Virus record (IMG/VR): IMGVR_UViG_3300042890_004141
Span: 62,001 to 126,000 of that record
DNA: 64,000 bases
Source: a virus
Direction: 5' to 3' (one strand)
The notes under the pieces: generated by a model
Database searches by the model: none
The model's input: only the letters and a program-made list of their open reading frames with translations
What the model was told of the DNA's origin: nothing
Made by a program: the position numbers and the translations under genes
In this document: piece by piece, positions 8,448 to 17,159 of the stretch
Numbering within the stretch: the stretch's first letter is position 1
Layout: each line of letters starts with the position of its first letter

Positions 8448-10183
8448 TATTTTGTTGCGTTATAGTTTTGTAAGACTTCGTCTGCTGTTAATCCTCTGTT
8501 ATATAAGTTAACACTAGCTATGTTACCATTAAAAAATCCACCAACAGCTCCCCCAACATAAGCTCCTATTTGAACAGGAACTGTTGTTGATGTTACGGCT
8601 GTATTGAAGCTTGAATTAGTTTGTTTTAATACACCATTGATATATACCTTACCATTACCTGCACCATCTGATGTGGCAACAACATGATTCCATTGGTTAT
8701 ATTGTATATTTGTAAGTGCAGGATTATTTACGTAAGTCCAATTTGAATTGAACACTCCAAACCAAATATATGGAGTTCCTGTATCATTAGCAATGTACAA
8801 TTCAAAACTTCTTTCATTAGCACCATAAGTTGCTCTAGTACATATAATTTCGTAGGTTCCATTAGGTACAATATTAGCATAAAACCATGCTTCTATTGAA
8901 AAATTAGCATTAGCAAAATCATATGCTGAATTGTATGTAGTATTTATATAATCATCAGTTCCATCAAATACAATAACACCTCCATCTTTAGGACTAAACG
9001 TAGGTCCATTAGTTAAAGTACCATTAACACTTCCTGTTAAATTGTACCATGCGGTTCCTGATTTAGGATATGATACTAAATTACCAGCATCTAAAGCAAA
9101 TACTAATCCACTTGTTACTATTGGACCACCGTAGTAGTTTTGAGCTACTTCTGCTGCTGTGAGTGCTTTAGGATAAACTAAAGCTTGAGCTATATCCCCA
9201 GTTAATATTTCACTAGCTGCTGAAGGAGTATAGGAACTTAAAACATGTACTCCGTTAGTTCCTCCATTACTTCCAATATTAACTCCCGTTTGAGTTGCTA
9301 CTCCATTTAAATAAGCAGTTGCTGTTGAACCATTGTAAGTCATTGTTAAATGATAAAAACGTCCTGTAGCTATAGTGCCTCCGTTGGTGTAAAGTAATCC
9401 ACCCCCACCTCCATTTCTACCATACATGAAAGCATTATTACTGTAAAATCCAATCTGAGAAAGTAATCCTCCTGTACCTAATACTGTTTGGTAAGTACCA
9501 CCACCACTAGTTCTAGCTACAGCAGTTAATGTAAAAGAAGAAGTAGTATTACTTGGTAAAGTTGTGTTAACAGCTACAGCATAATCATCTGATCCGTCAA
9601 AATTAATCCATCCGTTTGAGTTATAAGTAGGCCCGTTAATTAAATTAAATCTATTATTTTGACCACTTATATCATACCAAGTAGATCCTGTTGTAGGGTA
9701 TGAAATAATTTGATTACCATGAATATATAACCCTAAATTATCAGCATCAATTTGCTCATAATAATCAGGCCCAACAGCAAAATAATTACTAGAAGAGGCA
9801 ATCCAATTCAACGCTTGTGAACCAGAGTTAAATGGAGTTTGACCTATTCTATCCGGTAAACCATTTACAATTGTTATAACATCTAAAGAAGATGTACCTA
9901 CTGTTACCCAAAACACAGGAGCTGAATATTCATCTACTGCAGGTAAACCGCCTTCAACATAAGCACCTCCCGCGTTTGAGCGAGATACATAGTAGTTAGC
10001 TGTATAATTATCTGAAATAATTGTATAGAATTGTCCGTTATTTGGAATATCGGAATACCAATTAGTACTGTTGTAGTTTTGCCCGTAATTTTTTCCGGCA
10101 GTTTCTACCCCGTAACTAACTCTGGATGTCTGTAAGCTTCCTGAAATTGGGGATAGGTCATTAACAGCTACTGGGTTTGGCAT
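8447..10183 (-). CDS. Adhesin with anchor domain and two LamG domains
   Basis: 578 residues. The anchor domain (about 1-150, MPNPVAVNDLSPISGSLQ) is shared with the other two adhesins. LamG domains follow at about 151-355 (YPTTGSTWYDISGQNNRFNL, FDGSDDYAV) and 356-578 (YPKSGTAWYNLTGSVNGTL, FDGTDDYINT). It stops at 'EVLQNYNATK', exactly where the paralogues continue into a third LamG domain. That third domain is encoded by the overlapping next gene. It is probably a host-recognition protein working with the 6963-8447 product. Confidence 0.78.
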   Translation of the reverse strand: MPNPVAVNDLSPISGSLQTSRVSYGVETAGKNYGQNYNSTNWYSDIPNNGQFYTIISDNYTANYYVSRSNAGGAYVEGGLPAVDEYSAPVFWVTVGTSSLDVITIVNGLPDRIGQTPFNSGSQALNWIASSSNYFAVGPDYYEQIDADNLGLYIHGNQIISYPTTGSTWYDISGQNNRFNLINGPTYNSNGWINFDGSDDYAVAVNTTLPSNTTSSFTLTAVARTSGGGTYQTVLGTGGLLSQIGFYSNNAFMYGRNGGGGGLLYTNGGTIATGRFYHLTMTYNGSTATAYLNGVATQTGVNIGSNGGTNGVHVLSSYTPSAASEILTGDIAQALVYPKALTAAEVAQNYYGGPIVTSGLVFALDAGNLVSYPKSGTAWYNLTGSVNGTLTNGPTFSPKDGGVIVFDGTDDYINTTYNSAYDFANANFSIEAWFYANIVPNGTYEIICTRATYGANERSFELYIANDTGTPYIWFGVFNSNWTYVNNPALTNIQYNQWNHVVATSDGAGNGKVYINGVLKQTNSSFNTAVTSTTVPVQIGAYVGGAVGGFFNGNIASVNLYNRGLTADEVLQNYNATK

Positions 10184-10192
10184 AGTGTATGA

Positions 10193-10576
10193 TTATAAAT
10201 ATGGAGAACCGGTAGGTGCTGAACCTGTAGGACATTCAAATCGTTCGCAATAATCTTTTTGGTAAATAGGCATTGCATTACCAAATGTGGTTAACTCTGT
10301 ACCAGGAAAAGGCCATACCTCACTTGAACTGAAATTAGGTAATGGTTCTTGATTCCATAAAATATCTACTGCTGATGCTGTAGACCAAAGTGAGCAAGAC
10401 ATAATAGGCATTCCCATAGGAGAGCTTGCGCTTACATACTGTTCACAAATTGGACCCATAACATAAACTGTTTGGGTATATTGCCAAGTTGTTTCACCAC
10501 CAGGTGTTGTAATGCTTTGTGTTATCTCATTTAATAGAGATAAATCATTCATTAAATATTTTCTGTATTGATACAT
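10193..10576 (-). CDS. Hypothetical fibre-region protein
   Basis: 127 residues with four Cys (ICEQ, MSCS, YCERFEC). It is rich in Pro, Ser and aromatic residues, lacks helices and membrane segments, and ends in 'PTGSAPTGSPYL'. The start is 1 base after the stop of the 10578-10916 gene (TAATATG), so the two are likely translated together. I do not recognise the family. By position it is part of the tail-fibre operon. Confidence 0.55.
   Translation of the reverse strand: MYQYRKYLMNDLSLLNEITQSITTPGGETTWQYTQTVYVMGPICEQYVSASSPMGMPIMSCSLWSTASAVDILWNQEPLPNFSSSEVWPFPGTELTTFGNAMPIYQKDYCERFECPTGSAPTGSPYL
10194..10203 (-). promoter_or_regulatory. ATATTTATA box upstream of 10183 start
   Basis: 9 of 10 match (plus strand TATAAATATG), 10 bases before the ATG. 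It overlaps the stop codon of the upstream gene. Confidence 0.35.
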
Positions 10577-10577
10577 A

Positions 10578-10916
10578 TTAAATTGATCCAGTTGGCATAC
10601 AAGGTACTTCTACCCAATTAATAATTGATTCATCCCAAACGTAACACTTACCATCATTTGGATAAGGCACAGGAGCTACCCAATCATAATTTGAGTCTAA
10701 AACCCAAGACGGGTAAGGTTGGGGACATATAAATACATTTGCTTCAGCATCGTAGGTATAACCTATACCCGCGTATTGTTTGCGGAATGAACCGTCTATT
10801 GATGTCTCTATCCAATTAGTAGGATCGCCTTCGGCGCCTGTATTGATAAATTCTTGAGTGGCTACTATAACAGTAGTAACAACACTGTATTGGTTTATGT
10901 GTGCGAAGTATCCCAT
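10578..10916 (-). CDS. Conserved small tail-fibre-associated protein
   Basis: 112 residues opening MGYFAHINQYSVVTTVIVAT, then 'FINTGAEGDPTNWIETS', 'RKQYAGIGYTYDAEANVFIC', 'PYPSWVLDSNYDWVAPVPYP' and 'CYVWDESIINWVEVP'. I recognise this order (start GYFA, AGIGYTYD, YPSW-LD, W-AP-P-P, Y-WDE--W) as a widespread small protein encoded next to tail fibres of aquatic T4-like phages; its function is not established. It overlaps the upstream gene by 22 bases. Confidence 0.65.
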   Translation of the reverse strand: MGYFAHINQYSVVTTVIVATQEFINTGAEGDPTNWIETSIDGSFRKQYAGIGYTYDAEANVFICPQPYPSWVLDSNYDWVAPVPYPNDGKCYVWDESIINWVEVPCMPTGSI

Positions 10917-11095
10917 TGTGTTTTATCTTTTTCTATTTGTTCGTTTATTTCTTCCCAAGTAGGAGGTTGTGTTCCTGTAGGATCATTCCACTTGGTAAAT
11001 GTTGTATTATATAATTCAAATTGAGCATGTGGACGTAATTTTTTAACTGCTACATCTACACCCCATAACCCTAAATATTGTTCAAAAATATCCAT
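10895..11095 (-). CDS. Small XkdW-like tail protein
   Basis: 66 residues: 'VAVKKLRPHAQFELYNTTFT', then 'KWNDPTGTQPPTWEEINEQIE'. The pattern 'LRPxAxF---t---W-d-----PTxEEI' is that of short XkdW-like proteins encoded beside phage tail fibres. The gene starts 1 base after the stop of the large 11097-13673 fibre gene and overlaps the next gene. Role unknown, possibly in fibre attachment. The XkdW match is from pattern only. Confidence 0.5.
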   Translation of the reverse strand: MDIFEQYLGLWGVDVAVKKLRPHAQFELYNTTFTKWNDPTGTQPPTWEEINEQIEKDKTQWDTSHT

Positions 11096-11096
11096 A

Positions 11097-13673
11097 TTAA
11101 GTTAAATAACGTACTATTACTATACCTGAGCCACCATTTCCAGCTGTAGTAGCATTAGCACCACCACCACCTCCTCCACCTGTATTTGAAACACCTGAAG
11201 TATTAGGGGTTAAAACTCCATTAATTAATCCAACACTATTACCTCCTCCTCCAAGTCCACCAAGACCTGAATTAGGAATAGTTCCTGAGAAGTTATGACT
11301 ACCTCCACCTCCACCTCCACCTGAGTAATAGGTAGAAAATCCAGTAATTGAATATGCTAAACCATCTCCACCGGCTGTTCCATCTAGAACACCTGAGGTA
11401 TCTGTAGAGTTTTCACCAGCTTCACCAGCACCACCACCTCCACCTGCAGATCTTGAACTATTAAGATCATCTCCTCCTTTATTACCTTGACCAGTAATAC
11501 CTGCAGCACCTGCTACTCCTGAGTCACCACCAGCTCCACCACCAGATCCTCCTATACTAGGTACATTTGGATTTTGATCAGCACCTCCTCTACCACCACC
11601 AATAGCAGTTAATCCGCCAAATACAGAATTTGACCCGTTAGTAGCATTGTTTTGATCAATAGTACCTCCACTACCACCGGCACCAATAGTTACAGTAATA
11701 CCACTACCTGCGGAAACACCATAAGAAGATACATAAAGTAATCCTCCGGCACCTCCGCCTCCTCCTCCTCCACCATTAACATTAGATTCAGCTCCTCCAC
11801 CTCCACCACCTCCAGCAACAACAAGTACTTCTACTTGACCTGTAAATGAAGGAGTAAAGGTTGCTGAACCTGTAAATGTATGAATAGTAAATGGTCCTGA
11901 ATATGAAATTGTACCACCTGAACCTGAATTGAAATTAGTCCAAGCTTGAACTTGGGCTTGACTTATTGAAGTATCAGGAATAGAAGCTAATGTATTTACA
12001 GCAAAATTATTACCAGGGACAGCATAAGTTTGCATATTTGTAAAATAAAGAGCATCAAAATATGTTCCTGTATATAGTAAAGATCCATTTACATACCAAT
12101 ATGAATTGGTATTGGTAAAATACCAAGCAGATCTATTTTTACCTTGTTTAGGAGTAAAACTCCCAGCATAAAAATATCCACCACTATTGTTTCCATCCCA
12201 ATATATTTGTCCTGATCCTCCTAAATTAGCAAAATAAAAATAATCTGATCCTGCAGACGGGTTATTATATAAAAATGTGTCGTAACGATTTCCACTTTCA
12301 AAATTATAAAAATCAAAATCATATAATATAACTCCAGGTTTAGAAGCAAATGCTTTTGTAGGACCAGGTGAATTGAAAACAACATCATTAGCAGCTCTAG
12401 TTACTGTTGCTGAAGTTGTTGGGATGTATGATGTTGCAAAATTTCCTTCTTCGCTTTGGGCTCCCCAAATATAAACATAATCCCCAACTGCGTAACCACC
12501 GGCAAAATAAGGATTAATAGATCGGTTAGCATCCATTTTAACTCCTATGCGATACCATCCATCTTTATAAGGTTCAATTGTACCTGTTCCACTTATTATA
12601 GTTCCGTTATATAAATTAAATTCTGTACCAAAAGATGTATTTCCTCTATATAAACTTAATCTACCAACATTTCCTGCTTTAGCGAATATAGTTGTATATC
12701 CGTCACTTACAGGAGCTGATGTTCCTATTTCTCCACTAGTAGCTGTTAATACTAGTTTAGATGCGTTCATAGTACCGTCAGGAGAGATAGCAGCACTTCC
12801 TGTTACAGTAACACTATATTTACCCCAAACAGCATTAGTAAAATCTTGACTATAAGTGTTTACATTTGTTCTTTGTGGTTCTTGTAATAATTTACCTTTA
12901 CCATTTTTATAATCAATTCGAGGATAACCTAAACGGTCTGTTGTTGGTTGGTATGGTTTTACACCACCTGTATTAAACATAGCACCCCACACAAATACAC
13001 TTGTACCTGTGCCAACGTAACCGGCAGATGTAAATGTTGATTGGTTTAATAACATACATAAAAAGTATAAGTTACCTCCAATCAATGAAGTTGCATATGT
13101 AAAAGTTCCAGTTACATAATACCAACCACCACCTACATTTGTTATTGTAGAAGTTAGAGTATCACCCCCTGTGTTTACAAAATTTTGAGTAATTGTACCA
13201 TTTACTAAATCAACAACTACTTGACTTCTGTAGACACTATCATCTGTAAGACCAAAACTAAAATATTGGTGATTATTGTATTTTACATAAAGAGAAAAAG
13301 ACATTGTTTGTGGGCTTCCATACCCTGTAAATGCTCCTTGATATACTCTATGGGCGGCATTATTACTATTATTAGCTATAGTATCTGCAGTTGTTGTTCC
13401 GTTAGGTGCTATAGTACTGTTTGCTGTTACAGATGTATCATTTAATATCCACGGACTAGATCCAATTGCCTCACTTTGATTTATTAAATTAGCCGGTACT
13501 GTTTCAATATAACCTTGTTGGTTAACTCGAGTACCACCTCCACTATTTCCACCAACAGCACCATCAACAGTACCATCATTAGGTAAAACAGAATATACCT
13601 TATCTTCTTGATAAGAAATTATACTACCCGCAGGATTAAAAATAAAAGAGGAATTATTGAGTATACTCGCCAT
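11097..13673 (-). CDS. Large adhesin: carbohydrate-binding-like modules plus glycine-rich C-terminus
   Basis: 858 residues. After a short N-terminus, two homologous beta-sandwich modules (about 62-245 and 262-425) each carry a 'NLINQSEAIGSSPW' / 'NVNTYSQDFTNAVW' start, a 'SPDGTMNASKLV' segment and a 'VFVWGAMF' / 'VYIWGAQSEEG' strand, as in the carbohydrate-binding-like repeats of phage fibres. A LamG-like segment follows (about 426-580). The C-terminal 270 residues are a glycine-rich domain (GYTIHTF-like strand, VEVLVVAGGGG, TVTIGAGGSGG, YYSGGGGGGG, GGSGIVIVRY), a type found at adhesin tips. The same domain is nested, in permuted order, in the 6963-8447 protein. Confidence 0.72.
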   Translation of the reverse strand: MASILNNSSFIFNPAGSIISYQEDKVYSVLPNDGTVDGAVGGNSGGGTRVNQQGYIETVPANLINQSEAIGSSPWILNDTSVTANSTIAPNGTTTADTIANNSNNAAHRVYQGAFTGYGSPQTMSFSLYVKYNNHQYFSFGLTDDSVYRSQVVVDLVNGTITQNFVNTGGDTLTSTITNVGGGWYYVTGTFTYATSLIGGNLYFLCMLLNQSTFTSAGYVGTGTSVFVWGAMFNTGGVKPYQPTTDRLGYPRIDYKNGKGKLLQEPQRTNVNTYSQDFTNAVWGKYSVTVTGSAAISPDGTMNASKLVLTATSGEIGTSAPVSDGYTTIFAKAGNVGRLSLYRGNTSFGTEFNLYNGTIISGTGTIEPYKDGWYRIGVKMDANRSINPYFAGGYAVGDYVYIWGAQSEEGNFATSYIPTTSATVTRAANDVVFNSPGPTKAFASKPGVILYDFDFYNFESGNRYDTFLYNNPSAGSDYFYFANLGGSGQIYWDGNNSGGYFYAGSFTPKQGKNRSAWYFTNTNSYWYVNGSLLYTGTYFDALYFTNMQTYAVPGNNFAVNTLASIPDTSISQAQVQAWTNFNSGSGGTISYSGPFTIHTFTGSATFTPSFTGQVEVLVVAGGGGGGGAESNVNGGGGGGGGAGGLLYVSSYGVSAGSGITVTIGAGGSGGTIDQNNATNGSNSVFGGLTAIGGGRGGADQNPNVPSIGGSGGGAGGDSGVAGAAGITGQGNKGGDDLNSSRSAGGGGGAGEAGENSTDTSGVLDGTAGGDGLAYSITGFSTYYSGGGGGGGSHNFSGTIPNSGLGGLGGGGNSVGLINGVLTPNTSGVSNTGGGGGGGANATTAGNGGSGIVIVRYLT

Positions 13674-13691
13674 TTAGTAACAGTTATATGT

Positions 13692-13701
13692 TATAAATAT
13701 T
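13692..13701 (-). promoter_or_regulatory. AATATTTATA box upstream of 13673 start
   Basis: Exact copy 18 bases before the ATG, in the 34-base gap after the glycosyltransferase gene. Confidence 0.45.
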
Positions 13702-13707
13702 GTATCT

Positions 13708-14823
13708 TTATAAAGCAGTAATGAAGTAAGTTTCATATCCTCCATGACACCAACCGTAACCAAGTGGGAATTTCTCACTCATTAAATCATGAATAGAATT
13801 TTCCGGAATGTTACTACGTTCATCAAACTTTAGTTTAATGTGGATGCCTGGATTAGTTTGTTTTAGTTTATCTATAATGTTAGTTAGACTACTGAATGTT
13901 TGTTCGTTAAGGCAAACTATAACTTCGTCAAATTTCATATCTGAAGTACTATCAAAGTACAAATCATGATCAAAGAATAATTCCTTTAGTAGCTGACGTT
14001 CATATACCTTAATATCTTCTTTTACATAAAGTATACTCTGTCTTGAAGATGCTGTATTAAAATCACCCATAGCAAAATCTCTAGATTGATACTTGATAGG
14101 TAGGTAGTATAATGAGGTTGTTAGTTTGTCTGGATTGTTTAAGTAAGGGAACTTGCTTTCAATAAATAATCTTTCTGCTTCAATCTCAGCATAAGTTTCA
14201 CCTGATCTTCCTGGTTCTCTTGAAAATGTGTCTATTGAGTAGTTATACTCATATAAGGTTCTAGGAATATACAACCATTTTCCTTTAGTTTCAACATATC
14301 TAACTATGTTAGTATCGTTTTGATACCACTTTAATTGACCCTCGTCAAAACTAGGTATAATATTTCTCCAAGCCCGTCCCATTGGGGTATAGTTAAAAGT
14401 AGATATTTCTTCATAATCATAGTGGCCTCCTCCTTGAATTTCTACAAATTCACCTTTTTCATTTATATTTTTTGAATAACAGCTTATACCCGCTACATCA
14501 GGATGTTTTAAAAATAAGTGATTGTAAACCTCTAAAATGCGAGGATAAGCATAATCATCACTATCAAACTGAATTACTATTTCTCCGGTTGTTCCAGATT
14601 GTGGATTATAAAAGCATTCTTTTTTTCTAGACTGCTGATAGTACTTTACTCTAGAATCTTTTTTACAAATTTCCTTTAGTAATTCTTCAGCATTGTTATA
14701 GTCTGAAAAGTCATCAGTAACAATCCATTCCCAATCTTGATGGGTTTGGTCTAGAATTTGTTTGTATAGTTTTTCAACTAAATGGCTTCTTCTATAGAAT
14801 GATGTGCTTATACTAAATTTCAT
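13708..14823 (-). CDS. Family 2 (GT-A fold) glycosyltransferase
   Basis: 371 residues from the ATG at 14823; a longer reading to 14871 only adds out-of-frame sequence of the neighbour. The start overlaps the upstream stop as ATGA, a usual coupling signal. The N-terminal 110 residues are a nucleotide-sugar-binding GT-A domain: 'MKFSISTSFYRRSHLVEKLY', 'QTHQDWEWIVTDDFSD' and the metal-binding DxD-type motif 'IQFDSDDYAYPR'. The C-terminal half is unassigned. It probably transfers an activated sugar. It is the last gene of the glycosylation cassette and precedes the 858-residue adhesin. Confidence 0.85.
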   Translation of the reverse strand: MKFSISTSFYRRSHLVEKLYKQILDQTHQDWEWIVTDDFSDYNNAEELLKEICKKDSRVKYYQQSRKKECFYNPQSGTTGEIVIQFDSDDYAYPRILEVYNHLFLKHPDVAGISCYSKNINEKGEFVEIQGGGHYDYEEISTFNYTPMGRAWRNIIPSFDEGQLKWYQNDTNIVRYVETKGKWLYIPRTLYEYNYSIDTFSREPGRSGETYAEIEAERLFIESKFPYLNNPDKLTTSLYYLPIKYQSRDFAMGDFNTASSRQSILYVKEDIKVYERQLLKELFFDHDLYFDSTSDMKFDEVIVCLNEQTFSSLTNIIDKLKQTNPGIHIKLKFDERSNIPENSIHDLMSEKFPLGYGWCHGGYETYFITAL

Positions 14824-15434
14824 GGTTTCCAGATTCCTATCCCACCGAAGTGTTCTTTTTGTCCAAAACAAGTTGTTTTACCTGATGATTTTATAGTAAC
14901 TATGTTAGTTTTAGAACCATAAGATAGGTCCTGCCAAAATTTATATACCTGTCCACCAGCACCATCTCTAAAGATATGGTCAGGATCAATATCATGAAAC
15001 ACAATATACCCTCTAGGTGACAATAATTCTTGATATAATTCAAAATCACGTCTTACACCTTCATATGAATGATCTCCATCAATAAAAATTAGATCATATT
15101 CAGGGCAGAACTCTTTAACTTTATCTCTTGTTTCTTCAGTTTGTGAATCAGCTATAAATAACTTAAAGTCTTCTCCATACATCATATAGTGAGACCAAAT
15201 TGTTCTACCTTTATCCTCATAATCAACAGCTGCTTTTTTACCTGTTGATAATTGAGACATAATATGAAATGAACTTCCTTTAAATCCAATTTCTAGGATA
15301 TTGTTAGCTTGAAATCCTTTAAGCCAGTAACCAAATGTAGTTATCTCCTCATAAACCTGCTGGAATAAAGTAGGTTCGATAAGGAAATCCTTAACATGAT
15401 AGTCAATTAATTCCTGTATACTTATGTCTTTCAT
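14820..15434 (-). CDS. Class I SAM-dependent methyltransferase (CmcI/Methyltransf_24 type)
   Basis: 204 residues. The SAM-binding motif is 'NNILEIGFKGSSFHIM' (about residues 44-59). 'PEYDLIFIDGDHSYEGVRRD' (about 115-134) is the hallmark acidic loop of this family, followed by 'LLSPRGYIVFHDID'. Members methylate sugars or small molecules, often in polysaccharide biosynthesis. It sits between the FkbM-type methyltransferase (stop and start share base 15434) and a glycosyltransferase, so O-methylation of a glycan is the likely job. Confidence 0.82.
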   Translation of the reverse strand: MKDISIQELIDYHVKDFLIEPTLFQQVYEEITTFGYWLKGFQANNILEIGFKGSSFHIMSQLSTGKKAAVDYEDKGRTIWSHYMMYGEDFKLFIADSQTEETRDKVKEFCPEYDLIFIDGDHSYEGVRRDFELYQELLSPRGYIVFHDIDPDHIFRDGAGGQVYKFWQDLSYGSKTNIVTIKSSGKTTCFGQKEHFGGIGIWKP

Positions 15435-16384
15435 TAGCTAAAAAAGAATACTGTTCCGTTTTCACTTTCAATATTACATCCATCTTCAAATTGGCATTTA
15501 AATCCTAATGAATTAAAACGTTCAACTATAGAATTTAAACGTCCTTGTGAATTGTGGTATTCTAAAAGAATTTTATCTGTTATTTCGAATATAGCATTTG
15601 ATGTACTATCAATAACATTCCATTCTTCACCTTCAATATCTAATTTTAAAAGATTAATTTTATTCCAACCTAAAGTATTTACTACATTCTGCAGGGTTGT
15701 TGTTTGTACTATTTTAGTATTAGGATTATCGAAAGTAGAAAATTCACTGTGCTGAATATCTAAAGTTGAGATTAAAGGATTATCTTCCTTCCAGTATAAA
15801 GCGGTTTGTTCTTCTCGGTCAGATAGTGCTTCACCGATAATAGTTATATTAATATTATCTAAAAAATTACTAATTAAAGCCTTGATGCTTCTATCATCAC
15901 ATTCTATAGCAGCTACAAGCTTGGCTCCTTTATTTAAAATGTATTGAGTAAATAAACCGACACTGGCCCCAGCGTCAATTACCTTCTCACAATTACTCAA
16001 ATCAAAGTCTTTATATTTGTCATCAACAAAAAACTCTCGGTAATTAACAAATGATGGATGGTAGTAATCGTTTATATTCTGTTTATGCTTGTATAGATTA
16101 GTGTATCTAAACCTCAAAATGATTCTGTCTAAGACTACACCTTCATCAATTAATTCTAAGGTAAAACCTCCAAAATCCTCTCTACTAAAATCAAATCCGT
16201 GTTTAGGGGTTGGTTGGAAGAATACATAAAGACCGGGTTGTACGTCCCATATCTTCATTTTGTATATAGTAGCATCTAAATCAATGTCTTTAGCTACTAT
16301 GTAACCATTCTTAACAGGGTGATAAACACGAAGATCAATTCGCTGTTCATCAAAATTGTAATTTATTAATTCAAAACTTTTCAT
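15434..16384 (-). CDS. FkbM-family methyltransferase with extra N-terminal domain
   Basis: 316 residues. Residues 1-110 form a beta-rich extra domain of unknown role. Residues 111-316 are the FkbM-type methyltransferase: motif I 'KVIDAGASVGLFTQYI' (about 134-149), 'AAIECDDRSIKALISNF', and 'INLLKLDIEGEEWNVID' with the Asp-Ile-Glu-Gly signature. Enzymes of this family O-methylate sugars. Placed in a glycosyltransferase cluster, it may cap or modify the fibre glycan. Upstream of the ATG is TTTATAAATA. Confidence 0.85.
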   Translation of the reverse strand: MKSFELINYNFDEQRIDLRVYHPVKNGYIVAKDIDLDATIYKMKIWDVQPGLYVFFQPTPKHGFDFSREDFGGFTLELIDEGVVLDRIILRFRYTNLYKHKQNINDYYHPSFVNYREFFVDDKYKDFDLSNCEKVIDAGASVGLFTQYILNKGAKLVAAIECDDRSIKALISNFLDNINITIIGEALSDREEQTALYWKEDNPLISTLDIQHSEFSTFDNPNTKIVQTTTLQNVVNTLGWNKINLLKLDIEGEEWNVIDSTSNAIFEITDKILLEYHNSQGRLNSIVERFNSLGFKCQFEDGCNIESENGTVFFFS

Positions 16385-16409
16385 TATTTATAAAACTTTT
16401 TATTTTCTT

Positions 16410-17156
16410 TTACCCTAGTAACGGGACTATCCCGGCGTAGAGTGGTTCTCCAGTTATGCTAAATGGAGTTGTGTCTCCTCCAAGTACAACTGCTCCTTTA
16501 ACTAAGTTACCGGCACTCAAACCAAGTGTATTCTGTATTGTATAACTGTTTTCTGTGTAAGCTAAAATATTTGCTACAATCCTAGCTTTGTCTCCAGGTG
16601 TAGCTAAGTTAAAGCTAAATGGTGGTTGTGTCCAAGAAATATTATTTATCAAACTTACCCAAGTTCCTTCTGATGCTAGTGGGTTAGATGAATTAGGTAA
16701 TCCTCTTTGTGATTTCCATCCATTCTGAAATAAATCATCTTCGTCGGTGAAAGCGTACTGTACTATGTGAGATCCAGCGGCGAATGTAGAATCATTCAAC
16801 GAAGGTGTTACTATGTAGTAAGCATTACCTGCAGGTTCATTAAGTGAAGTAAAGGTTACTCCTGGTGCTGCTGTAGCAATAGAGGCAGAGTCTATAGTAT
16901 AAGCCGATAATTGAACGAAGTATAATTTACCTCTAGTTGTTCCTACAGGATAGGGAGTATACATTTGAAAGTCTTTTAATGCATTATTTCCTCTACTTCC
17001 AGTAGGCCATGTAAATTTATTATTTGGAGTAGAGGGAGGTGTGATGCCTAAGTAAGCATAGTTGTAGTTACTAGAAGCCATTTGGCCATTCCAAAAAGTA
17101 TCTAATGATCCTGTGTTATTAGCACCTACGCCGGTTGCCATCCAAATTCCTGCCAT
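16410..17156 (-). CDS. Hypothetical, probably virion structural protein
   Basis: 248 residues of beta-type, Asn/Ser/Thr/Gly-rich composition (MAGIWMATGVGANNTGSLDT; 'TWPTGSRGNNALKDFQMYTP'; 'FAAGSHIVQYAFTDEDDLFQ'). It has no enzyme motif, signal peptide or membrane helix. It is embedded among glycan-modifying genes: the heptosyltransferase homologue ends 3 bases upstream and the FkbM gene starts 26 bases downstream. It could be a fibre substrate of the cassette or an adhesin. I do not recognise the family. Confidence 0.5.
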   Translation of the reverse strand: MAGIWMATGVGANNTGSLDTFWNGQMASSNYNYAYLGITPPSTPNNKFTWPTGSRGNNALKDFQMYTPYPVGTTRGKLYFVQLSAYTIDSASIATAAPGVTFTSLNEPAGNAYYIVTPSLNDSTFAAGSHIVQYAFTDEDDLFQNGWKSQRGLPNSSNPLASEGTWVSLINNISWTQPPFSFNLATPGDKARIVANILAYTENSYTIQNTLGLSAGNLVKGAVVLGGDTTPFSITGEPLYAGIVPLLG

Positions 17157-17159
17157 ATA

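Noticed and set aside
14821-14871. Longer start for the 13708 glycosyltransferase
   Set aside because: The added 16 residues come from the neighbour's C-terminal codons in another frame; the GT-A domain starts at MKFSIS with an ATGA overlap.
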